From: Phycisphaerales bacterium
Lineage (GTDB): Bacteria; Pseudomonadota; Gammaproteobacteria; Competibacterales; Competibacteraceae
Direction: 5' to 3'
NCBI GenBank assembly: GCA_014879435.1
Contig: JACSSB010000285.1
Coordinates: 1-12,164, forward strand
Length of the DNA: 12,164 bases
Positions 6,984 through 12,164 of the stretch are shown piece after piece. The first letter of the stretch is position 1; each line of letters opens with the position of its first letter. Below the pieces are notes generated by a model, which did no database searches, was not told the DNA's origin, and saw only the letters and a list, made by a program, of their open reading frames with translations. Position numbers and translations under genes: made by a program.

Positions 6984-8891
6984 TCAACCTCCTCCCAAGG
7001 CCAGCGCCACCCGATAGGTGATGAAAGCGGCGATATAAGCCAGAATCATCAGATAAATAAACATGAATGCTGGCCAACGCCAGGAGTTGGTCTCACGGCG
7101 GACAGCGGCTAGCGTCGCCAGACATTGCGGGGCGAAAACATACCAAGCCAGCAAGGCCAAAGCGGTTGCCAAGGTCCAATCGTGTGCCAAGGTAGCGGCC
7201 AGCGACTCCGTCACAGCATCTTCACTACCGCTTAAGGAATAGACCGTACCCAGCGCCGCCACTGCCACTTCACGCGCCGCCAATCCTGGGACTAAAGCAA
7301 TAGCGATTTGCCAGTTGAACCCGACCGGCGCTAATAGCGGCTCCAGCCCACGCCCGATCATGCCGGCGAAGCTGTAATAAATGTCTGGCTCCGTTGCCCC
7401 TTGTGGTGGGGCTGGAAAGGTGGAAAGGAACCATAGGATGACCAGCACACTTAAGATGACGGTGCCGATCCGGCGCATGAAAATCCGGGCGCGCTCCAGC
7501 AAACCCAGCAATACATTGGCAGGATTGGGCCACTTATAGCTGGGTAGCTCCATCAATAGGGGTTGTCGGCCTCCTCGCAGCACGGTCAGCCGCAACACAC
7601 CGGCTACCACCAGCGCACCGATGATACCGGTTGCGTACAAACCGAACATGACCAAGCCCTGCAAGCCGATCCCACCCCAAACCGTAGTGGCAGGGATGAA
7701 GGCCGAGATCAGCAAAACATACACCGGCAATCGCGCCGAGCAGGTCATGAGTGGTGCGATCAGAATGGTGACTAGACGATCCAGCGGATGCGCGATGGTA
7801 CGTGCCGCCATGATGCCAGGAATGGCGCAGGCAAAGCTGGACAGCAAGGGAATGAAGGCGCGCCCATTCAAACCGACCGCACTCATCAGGCGATCCATCA
7901 GAAACGCGGCGCGGGCCATGTAGCCAAAATCTTCCAGCAGCAGGATGAACAGGAACAGAATTAGAATCTGCGGCAAGAAGATCACTACGCCGCCTACCCC
8001 GGCGATGATTCCATCCACCAGCAGGCTTTTCAGTAGACCATCCTGCATATGCGCGGCAAGCCACTGTTGCAGGCTGGCAATGCCACCGTCGATCCAATCC
8101 ATTGGGGCTTCTGCCCAACTAAACACGGCTTGGAACATCAAAAACAAAATTCCCAGCAGAATCAGCGGCCCAGCCACCGGATGGAGTAAGACTTGATCCA
8201 GTTTTCGGGTGAGCTGTTCCGGCACTCCTTCCTCGATGACGGCTTCCCGTAGTAATCGCTCCGCCTCCTGGTGATAACCACGAATCGCTTCCGGCGTGGG
8301 CTCCACCCAAGCATCAGTCGTGACGGTACCATCCCCTGTAACCGATGCCTGATTTAATAACGTATCGATCTGATCGAGCAGGTCTTGTACCCCGTTCTTG
8401 TGCATGGCCACGGTGGTCACCACCGGTATGCCCAAGCTCCGGGAAAGCGCCTCGATGCTGATCTGGTAACCGCGCTTCTGGGCCAGATCCATCATGTTGA
8501 GCACCAGAATCAGCGGTCGGCCCAATTGACGCAATTCCAGAAATAACCGCAGATGCTGGCCGAGATTGGTGGCATCGGTCACACAGACCATGGCGTCTGG
8601 CAACGCCTCCCATTCTTGCCGACCCAGCACGACATCACGCGTAATCGCTTCGTCGGGACTGCGTGCGCGCAAGCTGTAGCTACCCGGCAGGTCCAGCAGT
8701 TCGATGCTGCGCCCGACTGGTGTCCGCAGACGACCACTTTTACGCTCGACGGTTACACCGGGATAGTTGGCGGTTTTTTGCCGACCACCGGTCAAGGTAT
8801 TAAATAGCGTGGTCTTGCCACTATTGGGTGGACCGACCAGCGCGACCCGCGCTTGCCGGACCTCGTCGAAGGTCAAGGCAGAAGCGGTCAT
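6984..8891 (-). CDS. feoB: Ferrous iron transporter FeoB
   Basis: FeoB is the inner-membrane Fe2+ permease with a cytoplasmic N-terminal G domain. G motifs are clear: G1 GPPNSGKTT (20-28), G2 around GVTVE (45-49), G3 DLPG (67-70) and G4 NMMD (132-135). A helical linker follows to about residue 230, then the membrane domain with two Gate-type halves. These include GYMARAAFLMDRLM, SSFACAIPGIMAART and MTCSARLPVYVLL; the cysteines in the last two motifs are the conserved ones discussed for metal passage. The C-terminal VFAPQCLATLAAVRRETNSWRWP is typical. At 635 residues it is shorter than E. coli FeoB (773), as in many non-enteric bacteria, and looks complete. It starts in an ATGA overlap with feoA and is followed one base later by the Cys-rich gene, so the genes are co-transcribed and probably translationally coupled. 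Fur control is inferred from the operon promoter. Confidence 0.97.
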   Translation of the reverse strand: MTASALTFDEVRQARVALVGPPNSGKTTLFNTLTGGRQKTANYPGVTVERKSGRLRTPVGRSIELLDLPGSYSLRARSPDEAITRDVVLGRQEWEALPDAMVCVTDATNLGQHLRLFLELRQLGRPLILVLNMMDLAQKRGYQISIEALSRSLGIPVVTTVAMHKNGVQDLLDQIDTLLNQASVTGDGTVTTDAWVEPTPEAIRGYHQEAERLLREAVIEEGVPEQLTRKLDQVLLHPVAGPLILLGILFLMFQAVFSWAEAPMDWIDGGIASLQQWLAAHMQDGLLKSLLVDGIIAGVGGVVIFLPQILILFLFILLLEDFGYMARAAFLMDRLMSAVGLNGRAFIPLLSSFACAIPGIMAARTIAHPLDRLVTILIAPLMTCSARLPVYVLLISAFIPATTVWGGIGLQGLVMFGLYATGIIGALVVAGVLRLTVLRGGRQPLLMELPSYKWPNPANVLLGLLERARIFMRRIGTVILSVLVILWFLSTFPAPPQGATEPDIYYSFAGMIGRGLEPLLAPVGFNWQIAIALVPGLAAREVAVAALGTVYSLSGSEDAVTESLAATLAHDWTLATALALLAWYVFAPQCLATLAAVRRETNSWRWPAFMFIYLMILAYIAAFITYRVALALGGG

Positions 8892-9253
8892 GACGAGGCA
8901 TACTCCAAGCTCATCGACGGATGGGTATTCACCACGGAATCATGCAATGGTCCGATCAGCACGGCATTGGCTTCACAGCGACGTAAGGCAATCGTCATCC
9001 TGCGGTTGATACGCACCGCCAGCGGATCTCCACCCAGAAACCCTCGATGCAACACTTCAATCCGAGCGCCTTCCACAAATCCCATTTCCAGCAGATTGCG
9101 TTCAAGGTCAGAGTCGTCCACACCGCCGTTCACAGCTAGAACACGCCCGACATCGCCACATCGCATCAGTCCCAAGGGTTGAGTCGAGCTCGTTCTTGAC
9201 GCATGGTGACCTAGCCCTGTTGCTCGTACCTCCCTTTCAGCATTTGCATTCAT
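8888..9253 (-). CDS. feoA: Ferrous iron transport protein FeoA, with extended N-terminus
   Basis: FeoA is a small SH3-like cytoplasmic protein needed for FeoB-dependent iron uptake. The core spans about residues 27-100: PLGLMRCGDVGRV, LERNLLEMGFVEGARIEVLHRG, GGDPLAVRINRRMTIALRRCEANAVLI. Usual FeoA proteins are about 75-85 residues, so this 121-residue one carries roughly 26 extra N-terminal and 20 extra C-terminal residues. The long start is supported by the sequence: GGGGAGG precedes the ATG at 9253 and the ATG overlaps the stop of the ferritin-like gene as ATGA. An internal ATG at residue 30 would give a classic-length N-terminus but would lose the conserved PLG start of the domain and has no coupling. 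The extension has no motif I recognise. The 3' end overlaps feoB by 4 nt. Confidence 0.93.
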   Translation of the reverse strand: MNANAEREVRATGLGHHASRTSSTQPLGLMRCGDVGRVLAVNGGVDDSDLERNLLEMGFVEGARIEVLHRGFLGGDPLAVRINRRMTIALRRCEANAVLIGPLHDSVVNTHPSMSLEYASS

Positions 9254-9720
9254 GATGCGGCCTCCCCTGCGGCGCTGCGGATCTGGCCTGGTGCTCGTAA
9301 CATCTTGTCCACTTCATCCTGATGCGCTTGCTCTTCGGCGATCAGGGTGCGCGCATACTCTTCCAGGCGCACATCTCGGTCTCGCACGCAGTCCAACAAA
9401 TCGTAATAAGCCTTGAGTGCCTCCTTCTCATGCGCTAGAGATTCGCGCAGGATATCGCCGAGATCATGTTGATGAGTTTCCAGCAAGGGACCGATACCCA
9501 ACGAGGGATGCCCGCCCAAACTGGTGATCAATTCTCCAGCTTGGCGAGCATGCAACAGGCTTTCGTCGGCCTGCGCGTTGAGCCAACTCACGATGGGGAT
9601 ACGGTTAAAGCCATACACCATCTGCGCGTAGTGGGTGTAACGCACCACACCGGCTAGTTCCAGTTCGAGAATGCGATTCAAAATTCGAATCACAGCGTCT
9701 TTGTCGAATGCTTGAGCCAT
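9250..9720 (-). CDS. Bacterioferritin-like (ferritin superfamily) protein
   Basis: This 156-residue four-helix-bundle protein resembles bacterioferritins, which oxidise Fe2+ and store it as a mineral. By an ungapped eye alignment to E. coli Bfr, the diiron ligands Glu18, His54, Glu94, Glu127 and His130 correspond to Glu21, His57, Glu98, Glu130 and His133. The position of Glu51 is Ser54, with Glu53 beside it, and the position of the haem-binding Met52 is Leu55. The motif ADESLLHARQAGE (51-63) is therefore not the classic DEMKHA form. It may be a haem-free storage protein, or a related ferritin-like protein. The start at 9720 has a good Shine-Dalgarno (AGAGGG, about 8 nt upstream). It is the first gene of the iron operon, which makes a role in handling incoming Fe2+ likely. 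Confidence 0.85.
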   Translation of the reverse strand: MAQAFDKDAVIRILNRILELELAGVVRYTHYAQMVYGFNRIPIVSWLNAQADESLLHARQAGELITSLGGHPSLGIGPLLETHQHDLGDILRESLAHEKEALKAYYDLLDCVRDRDVRLEEYARTLIAEEQAHQDEVDKMLRAPGQIRSAAGEAAS

Positions 9721-9830
9721 GTTTTAGTGCCCTCTTTAATCATAAAAAACAGATGATTACATTTCTCTCGACACGGCAATGACCCTGATGGAGGCGTATT
9801 CTGGAACAGCCTTGTCGCGCTTTAATGATG

Positions 9831-9859
9831 ATCATAATACTAATGAGAATTATTCTCAA
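9831..9859 (-). promoter_or_regulatory. Sigma-70 promoter of the iron operon
   Basis: On the minus strand TTGAGA (9854-9859) and TATGAT (9831-9836) are separated by exactly 17 bp. Each differs from the consensus by one base. Transcription would start near 9824, giving a leader of about 100 nt before the ferritin-like gene. The Fur site covers the -35 and much of the spacer, so Fur binding should block RNA polymerase. Confidence 0.75.
9844..9858. promoter_or_regulatory. Fur box (7-1-7 inverted repeat)
   Basis: TGAGAAT-T-ATTCTCA is a perfect 7-1-7 inverted repeat and matches the Fur model TGATAAT-N-ATTATCA at all but the fourth position of each arm. It overlaps the -35 element and spacer of the iron-operon promoter. 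A neighbouring ATGATGATCAT (9825-9835) may offer a partial second site. The identity as a Fur operator is inferred from motif and from the iron genes it precedes. Confidence 0.8.
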
Positions 9860-10116
9860 TAAATATCAAGACTAAAATTAAGGTTCATCCATCCAAGCCG
9901 ATAGGACAGCCATCAACACCGTTTTCATTGTTTTCATCGTTTCCATCTCACCATCCAAGCCCAAACATTACCCGCTTTAATTCAATCGAAATCCCTTTCT
10001 CCAAAGCAACTTATGTTGCAAAAAAGAGGCGCACTGTATCTATATAGAGAGTTGAAGGAAACGGGTCGTACTAGTGATAATCAGGATTTGAGGATAAGGT
10101 GGAGGCTCGAAGCGGA

Positions 10117-11499
10117 ATGAAGGCTGGTTCAATGCACGAGGGGATGACCACGGTTGAGCGCTGGACAGCGTTCTGGCTGGCGAGCATATTTTCACTGCGG
10201 ATGCTGGGTTTGTTCATGATCCTGCCGGTATTCGCGCTGTACGCCGAAAATCTGCGCGGCAATACGCCAACACTGACCGGTTTGGCCATCGGTATCTACG
10301 GCTTCAGCCAAGCACTATTCCAAATTCCCTTTGGTTTGCTGTCTGACCGCTATGGCCGCAAACCGATGATCTATCTAGGTCTACTGATTTTCGCCTTAGG
10401 CAGCATGGTGGCAGCGCTATCCGATTCCATCTGGGGGATCATTCTCGGTCGAGCGCTACAGGGTGGTGGTGCAGTATCGGCGGTAGTGATGGCGCTGGCC
10501 GCCGACCTGACGCGCGAGGAACATCGCATCAAGGTAATGGCGTTTATCGGCATCACCATCGGCCTGTCTTTTGCCGTTTCGATGATTCTGGGACCGGTAT
10601 TGAACAGTTGGATCGGAGTACCCGGCATCTTCTGGTTGACCGGGCTACTCGCCCTGCTTGGCATCACCGTGGTGCGCTTTCAGATACCCCAGCCAACAGT
10701 GAGCCGGATTCATCGCGATGCCGAACCGGTCGTTTCCCAGTTTAGCCGGGTTCTGCTCGACTCTCAGTTGTTAAGACTCAATTTCGGTATCTTCATCCTA
10801 CATCTACTGCTCACTGCTACCTTCGTCGCTGTGCCGCTGGCGCTACGGGACGCTGGCTTGGTCAGTACCAAACACTGGGAGGTCTATCTGCCTGCCCTGT
10901 TGCTTTCGATGGTAGCGATCGTGCCTTTCATCCTGATCGCTGAAAAGCAGCATCGCCTTAAACCGGTATTTCTGGGCGCAATCCTGCTCTTGGCGCTGAC
11001 CGAATTCGGCCTATTGTCCATGCCCGATGACGTACTAAAGATCAGCTTGCTGCTACTGGCATTCTTCATAGGCTTTAACTTGCTGGAAGCCACGCTCCCC
11101 TCGCTAATCGCCAAGATGGCACCCCCTGATGCCAAAGGCACGGCGATGGGCGTTTACGCCAGCAGCCAGTTTTTGGGAGCATTCGTTGGCGGAACTCTGG
11201 GCGGGTTATTGCACGGGCTATTCGGCCTGAAAGCGGTATTTGCCTTAGGGACGCTGGGCGCATTAGCCTGGTTAGTGGTGGCTTGGTCCATGCAAAATCC
11301 TCGTCATCTGAGCAGCTACCTGCTCAACGTGGGCGAGCTGAATGAGGCCGAGGCTTGGGATCTGGCGGCACAGTTGAGCCAGGTGCGCGGTGTGGCGGAG
11401 GCAGTGGTCATCGCCACCGATGGAGTCGCGTATCTCAAGGTAGATCGTGGCGCGCTGGACGAAACGGCACTACGGGCCTATGCGGCGATGGATCGCTAA
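10117..11499 (+). CDS. MFS transporter, YajR type, with C-terminal YAM-like domain
   Basis: This is a 12-helix inner-membrane major facilitator protein of the YajR group, probably a proton-driven drug or metabolite exporter of unknown substrate. It follows E. coli YajR closely: FSLRMLGLFMILPV in helix 1, IGIYGFSQALFQIPFGLLSDRYGRKP with motif A (73-83 in this numbering), SDSIWGIILGRALQGGGAVSAVVMALAADLTREEHR, FIGITIGLSFA, LRLNFGIFILHLLL, and KGTAMGVYASSQFLGAFVGGTLGG. The last 60 or so residues form a soluble ferredoxin-like domain (GVAEAVVIATDGVAYLKVD) matching the YAM domain. I chose the ATG at 10117 because GGAGG lies 11 nt upstream; a GTG at 10099 and ATGs at 10132 and 10144 are alternatives. 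E. coli YajR has a similar number of residues before helix 1. It is divergent from the iron operon and precedes ssb. Confidence 0.9.
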   Translation: MKAGSMHEGMTTVERWTAFWLASIFSLRMLGLFMILPVFALYAENLRGNTPTLTGLAIGIYGFSQALFQIPFGLLSDRYGRKPMIYLGLLIFALGSMVAALSDSIWGIILGRALQGGGAVSAVVMALAADLTREEHRIKVMAFIGITIGLSFAVSMILGPVLNSWIGVPGIFWLTGLLALLGITVVRFQIPQPTVSRIHRDAEPVVSQFSRVLLDSQLLRLNFGIFILHLLLTATFVAVPLALRDAGLVSTKHWEVYLPALLLSMVAIVPFILIAEKQHRLKPVFLGAILLLALTEFGLLSMPDDVLKISLLLLAFFIGFNLLEATLPSLIAKMAPPDAKGTAMGVYASSQFLGAFVGGTLGGLLHGLFGLKAVFALGTLGALAWLVVAWSMQNPRHLSSYLLNVGELNEAEAWDLAAQLSQVRGVAEAVVIATDGVAYLKVDRGALDETALRAYAAMDR

Positions 11500-11605
11500 A
11501 CGGCAGGCCCCAACGCATCTCGTCTCATCCCAATCTATGGCATGATGCCCATCCCATATTCATCACCTACCCAAGATTTATACGGAACTCAAGGAGTACA
11601 GCGCC

Positions 11606-12091
11606 ATGGCTAGCGTCAATAAAGTCATCCTGATCGGCAATCTGGGCAAAGACCCGGAAGTACGCTACATGCCCAGTGGCGATGCGATCACCCATATCAG
11701 TATCGCCACCACCGAGACCTTCAAGGATCGTGAGGGCTTGAAACAGGAGCGCACCGAGTGGCATCGGGTGGTCTTCTTCGGCTCCCTGGCGAAAATCGCC
11801 GGTGAGTATCTAAAAAAAGGTCGCTCGGTGTACGTCGAGGGCCGCATCCAAACCCGTAAGTGGCAAGGTCAGGACGGTCAAGACCGCTACACCACCGAAA
11901 TCGTCGCCAACGAAATGAAAATGCTGGGTGGACGCGGTGAGTCGGGTGGCGAAGCGGCATTTGAACCAAGAACCGCGCCGGAAGGGATGCCATCCTCAGC
12001 AGCGAGAGCACCCCAGGGTGGTCCAGCACGAACCTCTTCCCCACCCAAATCAGAAGTGGACAATAGTTTCGACGACGATATTCCGTTTTGA
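11606..12091 (+). CDS. ssb: Single-stranded DNA-binding protein SSB
   Basis: SSB binds and protects single-stranded DNA as a tetramer and recruits replication and repair proteins through its C-terminal tail. The OB fold fills residues 1-108 (ASVNKVILIGNLGKDPEVRY, TEWHRVVFFGSLAKIAGEYLKKG, VYVEGRIQTRKW). A Gly/Pro/Ser-rich linker follows, then the acidic tip DDDIPF (156-161), the standard partner-binding peptide. The length of 161 is normal for Proteobacteria. The ATG at 11606 has a strong AAGGAG Shine-Dalgarno at 11591-11596. It lies 106 nt after the transporter gene. An MFS gene next to ssb is also known in Pseudomonas, where uvrA is the next neighbour; uvrA is not seen here. I found no LexA site upstream. 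Confidence 0.97.
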   Translation: MASVNKVILIGNLGKDPEVRYMPSGDAITHISIATTETFKDREGLKQERTEWHRVVFFGSLAKIAGEYLKKGRSVYVEGRIQTRKWQGQDGQDRYTTEIVANEMKMLGGRGESGGEAAFEPRTAPEGMPSSAARAPQGGPARTSSPPKSEVDNSFDDDIPF

Positions 12092-12099
12092 GGTTTAGC

Positions 12100-12129
12100 T
12101 GTCCGTATATGCAATGACAATACCGGACA
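12100..12129 (+). terminator. Inverted repeat after ssb, possible terminator
   Basis: TGTCCGTAT (12100-12108) and ATACCGGACA (12120-12129) pair with one bulged base around an 11-nt loop, starting 8 nt after the ssb stop. No T run follows on the plus strand, so termination is only suggested by position. Confidence 0.35.
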
Positions 12130-12164
12130 CGGTGACGTATCAGGTGAAAATCTTGGCAGTGAAT

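Larger units (their letters stand above)
9721..10098. other. Divergent regulatory region between the iron operon and the yajR-like gene
   Basis: Besides the iron-operon promoter and Fur site, this AT-rich stretch holds several minor items. A 7-bp hairpin TAATCAT/ATGATTA (9737-9743, 9753-9759) stands directly upstream of the iron operon's ribosome-binding site. Three imperfect 9-bp tandem copies of GTTTTCATT/C occupy 9921-9947. An 11-bp direct repeat CCATCCAAGCC is at 9889-9899 and 9951-9961. A possible plus-strand promoter for the transporter is TTGCAA (10016-10021) with TATATA (10041-10046); the 19-bp spacing is poor. No small gene is evident. Confidence 0.55.

Noticed and set aside
7534..8118. 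Minus-strand open frame of 194 codons inside feoB
   Set aside because: Alternate frame of the feoB membrane domain; the feoB frame is intact across it, so there is no frameshift.
11539..11549. GGCAT-G-ATGCC palindrome before ssb considered as an operator
   Set aside because: Only 5 bp per arm, no match to a LexA box or other motif I know, and easily a chance occurrence.
12114..12164. Possible start of another plus-strand gene (ATG at 12114, open to the window end)
   Set aside because: Only 17 codons are visible, there is no Shine-Dalgarno, and the ATG lies inside the inverted repeat after ssb.

Overview
The window reads as ordinary chromosomal DNA from a non-enteric gammaproteobacterium. 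The evidence is a SthA of the E. coli/Pseudomonas type, a PilU twitching ATPase, a YajR-type transporter next to ssb, a Fur box of the 7-1-7 class, and a moderately GC-rich, densely packed gene layout. I saw no phage, insertion sequence, CRISPR array, tRNA or rRNA. No candidate for an undescribed system stands out; the most informative part is a Fur-controlled iron operon.

Layout. (1) 1-2519, minus strand: tatD-family hydrolase (YjjV type), then tcdA (tRNA t6A dehydratase), then a nitronate monooxygenase whose 3' end runs off the left edge. (2) 2520-2894: divergent intergenic region. (3) 2895-6625, plus strand: sthA, pilU, and a class I aminotransferase. The genes are tightly spaced (12 nt, then a 4-nt overlap), so they are probably one transcript. 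(4) 6626-6706: short convergent intergenic region with a strong 10-bp hairpin. (5) 6707-9720, minus strand: a four-gene iron operon transcribed as bacterioferritin-like gene, feoA, feoB, small Cys-rich membrane protein, with ATGA overlaps between the first three. (6) 9721-10098: divergent regulatory region holding a sigma-70 promoter for the iron operon, with a perfect 7-1-7 inverted-repeat Fur site across its -35 and spacer. (7) 10117-12091, plus strand: a YajR-type MFS transporter, then ssb, then a short tail with an inverted repeat.

How the genes fit together. FeoA/FeoB and the small Cys-rich protein form a ferrous iron importer. The co-transcribed ferritin-like protein would store or detoxify the incoming iron, and Fur would shut the operon down when iron is plentiful. 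The sthA-pilU-aminotransferase cluster mixes NADPH/NADH balance, pilus retraction and amino-acid metabolism; the link looks positional rather than functional. The tatD-tcdA-nmo group is likewise a set of housekeeping genes.
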